Source: Amoebidium appalachense
Taxonomy: Eukaryota > Ichthyosporea
Direction of reading: 5' to 3'
DNA: 64,000 nucleotides
Assembly (NCBI GenBank): GCA_963693365.1
Contig: CAVNZM010000007.1
Coordinates: forward strand, 5,456,001 to 5,520,000
A program made the translations under genes and the position numbers. How positions within the stretch are numbered: position 1 is the stretch's first letter; the number at the start of each line of letters is the position of its first letter. The notes below the pieces were generated by a model. That model was not told where the DNA came from. It worked only from the letters and a program-made list of their open reading frames with translations, and made no database searches. Positions 28,292-39,234 of the stretch are shown one piece after another.

Positions 28292-29422
28292 AGCACAAGG
28301 GTGAAGACAACCTACGGGTAACCCACCCGCAAAAACCTGCGTGTGTGCTAAAGTACAACCCGCTCTTTGTACGAGCTGGCAGAAACGGATGCTGTTGAGT
28401 GACTCGGGTGTCTTCCTTTCGAGACAGTTTATTTCCATCATCCCACACACAAGTGTGGCTCCAGCAACTCCAAGGGCATTTCCCACATCGCTAACACGAT
28501 TTACTTATGCATCCACAAAGCGTTTACGATATTTGTGAGAAGCATTACCTATGGAAAGAAACTCGTTGTCTCTTTCACTGTGCTCGAAAGTCTGTCTGCC
28601 TGTGTTAGCGTTTTTTTCTGTTTTCTGCTTTTTGTGGCCACATGGTTTTTTATTCATGTTTGTTTGGATGCTCGCTAGACCAATCAGCGACACCATCGTT
28701 GACGCTCTTTTCTCACTTCAGGGCGCAAACATTCACTGGGATCTTGAGTTTACTGGCTTTTTGTGCCCTGTTAGGGGACCATTTTTCGCCACATAATCCT
28801 TATCGACCCGCTTCTAAAGAACTTTTTACGATGCTTAATTATAACCCTGTCAGCATGGTTCACCCGAAGATTTTATTGGATAGCACAGGATACCAGCGTG
28901 GGGATCGAACTCGAAGCCAATCGCGTTCCCACGAATTTTTCTGCATTTGTGTACGCACTACTGAAAAGGGTTGGATCCAGCTTGCCTTACCCTAAGCGCC
29001 TGGCTCCTGCCTGAAAGAAATGCTGCATACAAATATTACTGTTGAATTTTCTTCCCTTCTAAGGGGAGGAAAGTAACTCAAAATCCCCTCAGCTTGAAAT
29101 ACGTGGCTTTTTCAGCAAGCCTTACTGCCTACAACCAATCATTGATCAGATCTGGATCTCAGATTCCTATGGCTAGCCCCAAGACCCTGAACAGAACTAA
29201 ACCATGTGACCAATTAAACGTCTTGGATTCGCTTCTAGGCAATTTATTCGCTGATGTAAAAACATTTGGGGCTAATGTCATGCGCTACAAATTCCGGTTG
29301 GGACGGTTAAAATAAGGCGCTCCCTATCTCGTTTATAGATGCATGACCGCAGATATTTAGCTTAAACATCCTGTTTTTAAATACTAATTTCGATGACTTC
29401 ATAATTGTAATACTCTTATACT

Positions 29423-29521
29423 ATTGGTTCATTAGGCCACGTGAAAGAACTTTTGTTGCCGGCATGTCCTCGGCACCACATGGCCTGATCGTCACGTTGT
29501 CACGGGTGCGCCTGTATAAAA
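29423..29521 (+). promoter_or_regulatory. MAT promoter: inverted CCAAT, CACGTG E-box, TATA box
   Basis: ATTGG at 29423-29427, palindromic CACGTG at 29438-29443 and TATAAAA at 29515-29521, about 65 bp before the MAT ATG at 29586. This predicts a 5' UTR of about 40 nt. In yeasts CACGTG bound by Cbf1 drives sulfur-amino-acid and MAT genes; whether that holds here is inference. Confidence 0.6.
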
Positions 29522-29585
29522 CGGTATCAGGCACAAAAAAAACACTCAGTGGGGTCACGGTAGCTGTAGGTGTGTACTTACGAAA

Positions 29586-31409
29586 ATGACGTTCAAGTTC
29601 CTGTTCACCTCCGAGTCTGTCGGTGAGGGTCACCCCGACAAGATTTGCGATCAGGTGTCCGATGCCGTTCTGGATGCCTGCCTTGCCGAGGATCCCCACT
29701 CCAAGGTGGCCTGTGGTAAGTGTTTAGTCCCGTGTCACTTCCTGGGTTGGTTGTTCTTAGCCTGTCTTACTTGGTGAAGGAAGATGCTAGAGTGCAAGAA
29801 GAGGAAGGGAAGAAATCAAGTTGGTTAGGAGTATGGTTTGAGCTTGGCTACTAGGCTGCTTTGAGGTTGGGGATTGGACAGCTTTCTGTTCGAAAGTAGG
29901 GTCACGTAGATCCTGGGGGCAATTTATGGGCTAAATAGAAAGATAAAGACTTCTAAGTCTTTATGAGAGGGTTTGGGACAAGCAAAGGCCCGACTTTCAT
30001 AGCTGTTAGAAGTTTTGCTTATAATCTTCTTCTGCTTGGCAGCACTTGATACTTCGGTATCTTGTGGTTGGTTGATGTTGGTATACGCACATGCTGGGTT
30101 GACAGCAGACAAGTTGTGTTTGTTTCTAATTCTTTTCTTTCGTTATGCAGAGACCGCAACCAAGACTGGCATGGTGATGGTTCTCGGTGAGATCACCACC
30201 AAGGCCCAGCTTGACTACCAGCGCATCATCCGTGGTGCCATCAAGAAGATCGGCTACGATGACAGCTCTCTCGGCTTCGACTACAAGACCTGCAACGTGC
30301 TCATTGCCATTGAGCAGCAGTCCCCCGATATTGCCCAGGGTGTGCACGTCAACCGGGACGATCTTGATGTTGGTGCCGGTGACCAGGGTATCATGTTCGG
30401 CTATGCCACCGATGAGACCCCCGAGCTCATGCCCCTGACCTGCCAGCTGTCCCACGCCCTTAACGCCAAGATGGCTGAGCTCCGTCGCTCCACCCACAAG
30501 TGGCTGCGCCCCGACACCAAGACCCAGGTCACCGTCGAGTACGAGAACAACAACGGCTCCCTTACCCCCCTGCGCGTGCACACTATTGTTATCTCCACCC
30601 AGCATAGCGAGGAGGTCTCCAATGAGGAGATCCGCCGTGCCCTCAAGGAGGACGTCTGCAAGGCCGTCATCCCCGCCAAGTACCTGGACGAGAACACCGT
30701 CTACCACCTTAACCCCTCTGGCCGCTTCGTCATTGGTGGTCCCCAGGTAAGCTTTTTGTGCCTTTAGACGCAGTTTCTGCATGTTCTTTTGTGAATAGTG
30801 TCTTTCCCCAACCTCTTCTCTCCCCCCCCCCCCCTCTTCCATTTGAACGTCTCCCCCTACACCGAAGCCAAATAATTCATTCTTTCCGCTGCTTGTTCTC
30901 TAAAACTGAACATGTATTAATGAACTTGCTTTGCTTGCGCAGGGTGATGCCGGTGTGACTGGCCGCAAGATTATCGTCGACACGTACGGTGGCTGGGGTG
31001 CCCATGGTGGTGGTGCCTTCTCTGGCAAGGACCCCACCAAGGTGGACCGCTCCGCCGCCTATGCCGCCCGCTGGGTGGCCAAGTCCATCGTGGCTGCCGG
31101 CCTTGCCAGCCGCTGCCTCGTCCAGCTGTCTTACGCCATTGGTGTGGCCAAGCCCCTGTCCGTGTACGTGGACACCTACAACACGGGCAAGAAGACCGAT
31201 GCCGAGCTGGTCAAGATCATCGAGGAGAACTTCGACCTCCGCCCCGGCGGTATCATCCGGTGTGTACCTCTCCCCTCCTTCCCCTTCTTCCCCCTTCCCC
31301 CTCCCCCCCCCCCCCCCCCCTCCCCCGCCCGCCCAGCGCACATACACCTCTAATCCCAATCCCTGTTTCGCATTCTCACACATCTCCACTCTCTCTCCTT
31401 ATCTCGTCC

Positions 31410-31445
<36 letters not shown>

Positions 31446-31782
31446 CCCCGCCCACCTGGCGCACATACACCTCTCCTTCCCATCCCTCTTTCACATTCTC
31501 ACACATCTCCCCTCTCTTTCCTTCTTAAATCGTCCCCCCCCCCCCCCCCCTTCCCCCTTCTCCGCTTTACGGTCATTAGTAGACAACTACTAGGGCACGT
31601 CCTTCAAACCATATGGTGCCCTAGTAGTTTTCTCTTTGCTCTTGAATACCCATGTTCTAACCAGCCTCCCTCTTTACAGCGATCTGGACCTTAAGAAGCC
31701 CATCTACCACCAGACTGCCGCCTATGGCCACTTCGGCCGCAGCGAGTTCTCCTGGGAGCAGCCCCGCCAGCTCAAGTTCTAA
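29586..31782 (+). CDS. MAT: S-adenosylmethionine synthetase (methionine adenosyltransferase), 4 exons, 381 aa
   Basis: Exons 29586-29715, 30151-30746, 30943-31259 and 31680-31782 join in frame (phases 1, 0, 2). The enzyme makes S-adenosylmethionine from methionine and ATP in the cytosol, normally as a dimer or tetramer. Signatures present are [19 protein letters not shown] (ATP/methionine site), [15 protein letters not shown] (family GAGDQGLMFGYA), the P-loop-like [15 protein letters not shown] with Asp and Lys ligands, and [19 protein letters not shown] near the C-terminus. Length is usual for eukaryotic MATs (about 380-395). All donors are gtaagt-like except gtgtgt after exon 3; acceptors are gcag or acag. 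Codons are strongly C-ending, which suggests high expression, and the frame has no indels, in contrast to some neighbours. Introns 2 and 3 carry C-runs. Confidence 0.97.
31585..31629. other. Perfect 14-bp inverted repeat in MAT intron 3
   Basis: AACTACTAGGGCAC (31585-31598) pairs with GTGCCCTAGTAGTT (31616-31629), loop of 17. It ends 50 bp before the exon 4 acceptor, where an RNA stem could affect branch-site or acceptor use. It might instead be the relic of a small element. Confidence 0.75.
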
Positions 31783-32106
31783 GCTGCTGATATCCGTGTA
31801 TGCATGATATAAACCCCCCACATCCGTAATTTCTCTTCGCTCCCCACGCGTGCAATGTAGTTGCATTGCCGCCTGAGTGTAGTCTGGGAGGGTGCTCTGG
31901 AAAAAAGCAGGTGAATGTTCGGCACTGCAGGTACAGTGCTCTTGTCCGTTATTAGTTATTGGTACTGTACAGACTATATGAAGATGGCCCTAAGCCTGGA
32001 GTGCGCGCGGTAGTGAAACACATAATTTTGATGCCAATTGCGTAGGTTCTTGGCTTTTGTCCTTGCAGCGGTGTTGTCGTTGATTCGACCCCCCTGCAGC
32101 ATGAAT

Positions 32107-32112
32107 AATAAA
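32107..32112 (+). terminator. Possible MAT polyadenylation signal AATAAA
   Basis: AATAAA about 325 bp after the MAT stop, in a local AT-rich patch. No other canonical signal lies closer. Confidence 0.4.
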
Positions 32113-33199
32113 TTTCCTTCGGGTAAATTATGTATAATCTGGCTAAGAACTGTTTCTTGCCTCTCTTCGATTACGAACTTCCAGCTACAAGGATGCACCA
32201 CTGCACATCCGACATCCGAGGCGAGTTTTCCTTGTGCTCCCCCTTCCCTTCCTCCAACTTGCTCGAAAACTACACACAAGCACATGCACATAGGAAACAC
32301 AATCACACATGCGCGCCAAAACTACGCACAAGCAAATAGGACACGCAATCATACATGCATGCACACTTGTGCACCTGAGGAAAACCAAAAGATAGTACGA
32401 CACATTGTGCGCATCCCCTCAATCACACATGCATGCACACTTGCGCACCTGAGGAACTATAGCAAACATATGACCGTACGATTCTGTGAAACTCGGCCGG
32501 TACAGCCACACATGACCCCCCGGCTCTTCAGCTCCCCCTCCCCTCCGCCCCACACCACCACCACCGATGCACCTTCCCCCTCTTCCGCACAACACAACTG
32601 CTCGCTCGCCCCTTGCTTGAAACCACTAGCACAATAACATGTATGACTCCCACTCCACACACATGCGCCCGAGTCCCTCCACCACCACCAGCAACAAACA
32701 CACACACGCACCATGTGCATTCAGAATACTGAGATTGCATATCCCCGTGCATAAACCTTGCTTACTTCTCCCCACTAACCCCCTCCTCCCCTTCCTCCTG
32801 CTAACCTGCTTGAATGATACTTTTTACCCCCCTTTCACTCACTTTTTTTTTAACTTTTTTTTGCTTTTTTGCCCTCTCCCGGCCCATATTATACGAGCTT
32901 ATATTTGTTCTGTGTTCAGTCCGCCTCTTTTTTCTAGCAAGAATTCTATCTCCCGGAGGTCTGCCATGTTCTTACTTGACTATTTGTACTTGCGTTGCAC
33001 ACGAATGTTACAGGGTAACTCCGGTCTCTTGTACAAATATAGCCATCTCATGATTAAATCGCCTCTCCGGCCTTGCAACCCCATCATTTGTAATGATAGC
33101 CGGATTATTTTGTATATAATATATCACAGACAAAGGCTTTTGTTGCCGTCTTTTATAACTATTATTGCTTGACGCAATTATAATAGGAGCCCCCCCCCC

Positions 33200-33300
33200 C
33201 ACTAATGTATACTCTTTTTGTGTGCCAAGCTTTGCTTGTGCACCTGCATTGTCCTGTAGGTCATAGAGTAAGTACCTGGGTACTTGGCACTCTGTAACAC
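33200..33300 (+). repeat. C-run-embedded dispersed element, diverged copy
   Basis: Plus strand reads TATACTCTTTTTGTGTG, ACCTGCATTGTCCTGT and AAGTACCTGGGTACTT, flanked by C-runs on both sides. The 5' core is absent. Confidence 0.45.
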
Positions 33301-33417
33301 ATCCCCCCAACCCCTTCCCCCCCCCCCCCCACACACACACACACACACGCACACACACACACACATGTACACGCACAACCGAGGCTCACCCACCCAACCA
33401 CCCACCCATATAATAAT

Positions 33418-33490
33418 GCATACTATCCACATGTAGAATGTGCTGTGCAATCTGCATTGTGTTGTCCGTGGAGTAACGAGCACTCTCCAA
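33418..33490 (+). repeat. C-run-embedded dispersed element, partial copy
   Basis: Contains GCATACTATCCACATGT and TCTGCATTGTGTTGTCCGT, the middle block of the short subtype. Confidence 0.5.
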
Positions 33491-34073
33491 CTCGACGATG
33501 GTTAAAACTTGTGACTCTTCCCATCCCCTTCCCCCCCGACCACACCCATATGCCCAAGCACGCGTGCGCGCGCGCGCGCACACACACATATACACACACA
33601 CAGTGTCATGTACGCATGCGCACACATGCACATGCACACCACTGTGACACACACACACACACATACACACACATTCTGACACACATGCGCGCACATACAC
33701 AGACACAAACACACGAACACGCACCACCCCCCCACCCCCACCCCCCACCCACCCACCCACCCACACACACACATTGTCACACGCACACACACACAAAAAA
33801 TAGACAGGTAAAAAGAAATACTGAAGCATATGCATGCTGTTACAAAAACGGCCACGGGGCCGGGCCCAGTCACGGTAAGACCACATCCACGAGATCATGC
33901 AAGGTAAATTTAAGTCCGATATTTAGTTGTGTACAGACCACATCCACTCATAGTAAATTTAATTCATATATTAATTAGTTGTGTACATCAAGTGGTTTGC
34001 AATGTGACTGAGTTCACACGTGACAGCTGTCTGAACCCCGATCGCGAACCCCCAGGACTTCGATCGGAGAGGC

Positions 34074-34111
<38 letters not shown>

Positions 34112-34316
34112 TTCCGTTTTCGAAATTACACTACATTTAGGACGCATCATCATTATACTTACATAAGTTATGGGCGGTTTAGTGCCACGCTCATTGCCAT
34201 AGAAGGTAACCGTTGGATTTTAACGTTTACTAGTTCATGATGTATTTAAATTTTGTTTGTCTGTGTTTACCACTTCCTCCTCCCCTTCCCCCAGTTCCCC
34301 CATCTCCCCCCCTCCC

Positions 34317-34353
<37 letters not shown>

Positions 34354-34772
34354 GTCATACACACCCACACCCACCTCGACAACCCCCCCCCCCCCCCCCG
34401 CAACCTTCCTAGCCCTTCCGCCTTTGTTTGCAGTCTTCTCAACCTCTATGCTTCCCTGCCGACTTCTCCTCCCCCCCCCCCCCCCCCCCCCCTCCCTCCT
34501 CCTCCTTCTTCTAACCTGTTCCAGTTATTACACCCTCCACGCAAATCGGACATATTACTGGAGACCCCCTATGTGCTTTTTGCGTGTGTTAATGCTGCAA
34601 TTACTTTGTATGTTCATGTCGTTTGTCATCATGAGAGTATGTCTATAGACCACGGGGTGTAGAAGGTTGGACTGAGTGGGAAAGTGGCGATGGTAGTGCA
34701 TGGTGGATGGGTGGGGGTAAAAATAGAAGGAGACCGCGCCGCGGGGGGGGGGGGGGGGGGGGGGGGGTGGGT

Positions 34773-34803
<31 letters not shown>

Positions 34804-35045
34804 GGAGGTGGGTTGGGGTGGGGGGGGGGGGGGGGAAGGGGAGAGCCGAGGTGAGAAAACAAGGAGGCATGGGATCTGAAGCAAAGTTAGCCATTTTGTT
34901 TTATATTAGGACTGCGGACTGCATGTACAATCACCGTAGTTTTGGTTGTCTATTTTTATGCTGGGATTTACATTTGTCCATGAGCAAAGCCTCCTTTAAC
35001 TCGAACCATCTTCTCCTACCAATCTTATTGCACCTCCATGTGCAT

Positions 35046-35084
<39 letters not shown>

Positions 35085-35236
35085 ACCCACCCACCCAAAG
35101 CCCAACCCTCAACCCCATCCCCTAGCCTCTTAAAATCACCCCCCCCCCCCTCCCCCCTTCCCCCCCCCCCCCCCCCCCCCCCCCGGAAAAACACACACGC
35201 GCGCGCGCACACACACACACACACAAACACACACGC

Positions 35237-35283
<47 letters not shown>

Positions 35284-35776
35284 ACTCCTTCTCCGTAACC
35301 CCCTTCGAAGGTTCTGTTGTCTAGGGATATATGCAATATGTGTTGTTGGCATATCGCTCGTATTACGGCGATGGACAACATTTGAGACTTGAGAAAAATG
35401 GCCATGCTTTTAGGAAATTGGAAGTACAATTGTTTTAAACTTTATTGATTTTTTTAAGTACAAGGCTGCTGATGTGACCACTTGATAATAGTTGGTTTTA
35501 TCCTTTTGTCTTTTTCCCTATCGACATATGCATACTTATTACTTGTTCCTCTTTATCCGAGCAAATTTGAACAATCGAGCCTAATCAGATTTATTCGTCC
35601 GAGATAAATCTATTTCAATTTGATCACTCAAACTATCGTGCTTAGACCATATATGGCTGTTTCCAGAAAATCCCTGTCATTTGACCGGCACTAAGCAAGC
35701 CATTAACCCCCTTTTTACGCAAAACCACTTCACACGACATCCTTGATGCCAAACACTTACTTATTGCCCTGATAAC

Positions 35777-35970
35777 GTCACTCGTATATATCTTCAACCT
35801 AATTAAGTCACTCACATATATATCATTAACCTAATTAAGTCACTCACATATATATCATCAAACTAATTAAGTCATTCACATGTATTTTTAATCTAATTAA
35901 GTCATTCACATATATTTCTAACCTAATTATGTCATTCACATATATTCTAACCTAATTAAGTCACTCACCA
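35777..35970. repeat. AT-rich minisatellite, 29-32 bp unit, about 6 copies
   Basis: Tandem units such as GTCACTCACATATATATC followed by ATTAACCTAATTAA, varying at a few positions (GTCATTCAC in later units). The array ends 18 bp before the first recognised exon of the dioxygenase. Confidence 0.9.
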
Positions 35971-36616
35971 CACGTCCAACCAATCAGATGCTGCCAAAAG
36001 CGTTGTCCGGAGTTTCCAACCCATCGGTACAGTACTCAAAGAGGACTCGACGGAGTGGGGGGTGTATGAAAACGACAGTGACCTGTTAGGGGCAATAAAG
36101 AAATGGAAGGAAACTGTGTTCTGCTGCCGTGGCACTACAAAGATGACCATGCATGACAGAGAGCACCTGAGGTGCGTGGGTGTGTGGGTGTGTGTGGGTG
36201 CAGACAGAGATTGGGGGGGGGGGGGGAGGGTTGGGGGGGGGGGGAGCCGGGGCGGGGGAGCAGGTGGAGGGGAGGGATGGGAGAGGGGGTGTATGGGTGC
36301 AGAGAGGGAGGGGGTGGGGATGGGAAGTGGGTGGGTGCGGGGGGGGGGGGGGGGGGGGGGGGGGGGAGGGGTGAGGGGATGGGTGGGTGTAGAGGGGAAA
36401 GGGGATGGGTGCAGAGGGGGAGGTGGGAGGGGTGGGAGAAGGGGCTGGGTTGGTGCAGAGGGCAGGGGAGGAAGGTGGGAGGGGGAGGAGGGCTGGGAGA
36501 TGCACGGGTAGGGGTGTAGGGAGGGGGAAAGGAGGAGGTAGGTGGTGGTGGAGAGAGCAGAGAGGGGAGGGGAAGGGGCAGGATTTGGGGCGTGAGGGTG
36601 TGTACGGTGGATGTGT

Positions 36617-36675
<59 letters not shown>

Positions 36676-37309
36676 AGGTGTGTGTTAAATGTGCTTGTGT
36701 GTGTGTGTTTGTGTGTGTTTTTTTGTGTGTCCTCGGTGTTAGGGGTTGTACGAATAGAGTACGGGAAGAGGGGGAGGGGCAAAGGGTGAAGGTACAGTGG
36801 AGGGAGGAGGGGGATATAAACTAGAATACAAGCACTAGAAAAAGAAAGACCTCCCCTCCCCCCCTCCTCCTCCCCCAACATCACACATACCCAGCGCCTC
36901 ATCCACCCACCTTCCAACTTCCATCCCCGCATTTTTTCAGGCTCCAGGTTCAGTCGGGCCAAGACGAACCAAATTGGGCCCTGGGTTCTATAAATAGCAC
37001 CCAGCTCTTGGCCCACTGCACCCCTGCCCCCTATGGAGATCTGCACACACACACCACTGTTCTGGATCCATCCGTCAGGTTGGCCTTTGAGGCTGCACCA
37101 CCACACCTCTCCCTCGTCTCCTCCTGCCGTGATAACACAACCCCCGTGAATAGGTTGAAAAACCCCCCCATTTTCCCCTCCCCCCTCCCCCCTCCCCCTC
37201 CCCAACACCCCTCCCCCTCCCCATCCCTCACCCCCTCTCTACCCCCTCACCACCACAACGACCACCCAACACACACATACACCTCCTCCCCCCCCCCCCC
37301 CACTCGCCG

Positions 37310-37365
37310 GACTTTGGTGCCCCTGATTTGTTCCGTCGTGAATGCGTATTTCGAACCAACACAAT
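37310..37365 (+). repeat. C-run-embedded dispersed element, 3' fragment
   Basis: TTTGTTCCGTCGTGAATGCG then TATTTCGAACCAACAC. It matches the 3' half (CGTGAATGTGTAC..). It is in intron 2 of the dioxygenase, sense orientation. Confidence 0.45.
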
Positions 37366-37380
37366 CCTCCCCTCCCCCGC

Positions 37381-37438
<58 letters not shown>

Positions 37439-37523
37439 CCTCGGAGAGTCCAACTCCCACGGTGGATAAGTCTAGTGTCTTTCCCATTTTATTTCACTAT
37501 ACATATGTATATATCCCCCCCCC

Positions 37524-37559
<36 letters not shown>

Positions 37560-37560
<1 letters not shown>

Positions 37561-37660
37561 AGGATGGGCCTTGCTCATTACACATACTCTTCATGTGTGC
37601 GGTTTGCTTTGTGTCGTCCGTCCTGAGTATGTACTTAGTAGTCTATAACACATTCCTACC
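37560..37660 (+). repeat. C-run-embedded dispersed element, short subtype
   Basis: Begins GGAGGATGGGCCTTGC, then CACATACTCTTCATGTGTG, TTTGTGTCGTCCGTC, GTATGTACTTAGTA and ends AACACATTCCTACC before a C-run. Intron 2 of the dioxygenase, sense orientation. Confidence 0.8.
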
Positions 37661-38047
37661 CCCCCCCCCCCCCCCTCTCCCCCTCCCCTTCCCCCCTCCC
37701 CCCTCCTCCCCCCTCCTCCTTCCCCCCTTTGCACCTATCGCTTTCATCCCTGCCAGCCTCTTTATCTTTCTTTCATTCCCCCGTTCAACGCTCCCGGAGA
37801 ACCCCTTTGTTACCCGTTACGATACGAAGCTTTCATTTCCCCCACTACCTCCATCCGTACGTATTGTCACGCGTAATCAATAGTATTGGGGACAACTAAA
37901 ATGTTCTAACACCTCCCTCTTCCCCCTCCTCCCCCCTCCGCCCCCCTCCCCCCCCCCCCCCCCCCACACACACAAACACACACACCGCCCCCCTTTCTCC
38001 TCCCCCTCTATCCCCTGTCCTCCTTCCGCCCGCATCACTCCCCCCCC

Positions 38048-38082
<35 letters not shown>

Positions 38083-38761
38083 ACCACCCCTCCCACCAAA
38101 AAATAAAAAAACGAAATTGAATAACAAACAGCGCAATCACGGACGTTTTGTTCCTGGAGGAGAAACCGCAAGCAGGTGGAGACCCAGCTTGGTGGCGGCA
38201 GGGGGGTCCAACTTGAAATGCACAAACTCAACGTCTATGGCCCGGGGGTTTTTTCAAAGCGCACAAGGACACCCCCACTGACCCTGGCCGCATGATCGGC
38301 ACTGTTGTGATCTGTCTTCCCTCCCTGCATGAGTGAGATGACCCCCCCCCCCCCCCTTCCCCCCCCCCCCCCTCTCCCCCCACCCCAGCGGCTCCTCCCC
38401 CGCCCTCCGAAAAGAAGACCACTTCCAATACCGTCACATCCAATCCCCCCTTCCCCCATCCCCCCCCCCCCCCCCCCCCCCCCCCCCTTCCCCCCCCCCA
38501 CCCCGACCCTTTCCCTACGCAGACACGACCCACACACACACATACTCACACACATTGTTCACCCACCCACCCACACACCCATCCACAAACGCACACTCCA
38601 AGCCAAACCCTCTACCTGATGTCCTGATGTGCTTCATCTCCACCTCCTCCACCCCCCCCCCCCCCCCCCTCCCCCCCCGTCCCCCCCCTCTCTCTCCCCC
38701 CTCCCCCTTGCCGTCACAACAGATTCTGTGTTTGCATACAAATCCCATCCCCCCTCCCCCC

Positions 38762-38844
38762 CCTCGGGAGGATGGGCACCACTGCAGACGCACACTCTTT
38801 GCGCAAACATTTTACTGTGGCCGTCCGTCGGCAATGTGTTCTAA

Positions 38845-38850
<6 letters not shown>
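38762..38850 (+). repeat. C-run-embedded dispersed element, short and truncated
   Basis: GGGAGGATGGGCACCACTGC, ACACTCTTTGCGCAAAC, GTGGCCGTCCGTCGGCAATG, ending TTCTAAGCC before a C-run. Intron 3 of the dioxygenase, sense orientation. Confidence 0.7.
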
Positions 38851-38875
<25 letters not shown>

Positions 38876-39174
38876 CAAAAAAAAAAATCCAAAAAAAAAC
38901 CCCAGCACCCGAACCCTCTACACACACGTGCACGCACACACGCACTCACACACTTACCCACCCACCCACTCACCCACCAACCTACCCACCAACTTACACA
39001 TCCACACACCCACACATACACCTACACACACACACACGCAAACACGCACACACACACCACCTATCTCGCTTCTCTCTCTTCTCTCTTTCTCTCTCTCCCC
39101 CCCCCCTCCCCCTCTCTCTCCCTCTCTCTCGCCCACCCTCCTTCCCTCCCCCATCCTTCCCCCCCTCCCTCCCT

Positions 39175-39234
39175 TCCCTCTCCACCTCCCTCCCTCCCTC
39201 CCTCCCTCCCTCCCTCCCTCCCTCTCTCTCTCTC
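39175..39234. repeat. (TCCC)n/(CT)n tract forming the dioxygenase exon 4 pyrimidine tract
   Basis: About ten CCCT units followed by CTCTCTCTCTCAG. Unlike many acceptors here, this one has a long polypyrimidine tract. Confidence 0.85.

Larger units (their letters stand above)
22477..29422. other. Long spacer: unique AT-rich sequence, then repeats with weak minus-strand exon candidates
   Basis: 22477-25300 is unique, with an 18-bp palindrome at 23651 and no supported gene. 25300-27700 carries an A-run (25311-25337), (GT)n, G-runs (26671-26690, 27329-27353, 27487-27516) and two copies of the dispersed element, reverse-oriented. Minus-strand stretches that look like exons are about 26535-26465 (TSIVMVFENVYVFNCALKH), 26412-26350 (cag| PFCGNEDMDNAFIRYLSC |gtac) and 26901-26851 (WPYSCACDVHLNDTHF |gtac). 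I could not join them in one frame. 28300-29400 is unique. Confidence 0.4.
32113..35776. other. Repeat-rich spacer between MAT and the 2OG dioxygenase
   Basis: Contains a 36-bp word repeated at 32346-32381 and 32420-32455 (CAATCAYACATGCATGCACA core), degenerate (CA)n (33560-33800), C-runs (34077-34110, 34320-34351, 34475-34492, 35048-35084), a compound G-run block (34742-34840) and (CA)n at 35237-35279. Two partial copies of the dispersed element occur (33200-33490). A short plus-strand frame after the (CA)n, [17 protein letters not shown] at about 35281-35325, could be a terminal exon but is too short to call. Confidence 0.45.

Noticed and set aside
28870-28930. tRNA-like B box (GAGTTCGATCCCC on the minus strand)
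   Set aside because: The flanking bases do not form a T-arm stem or acceptor stem and no A box is in place; probably chance.
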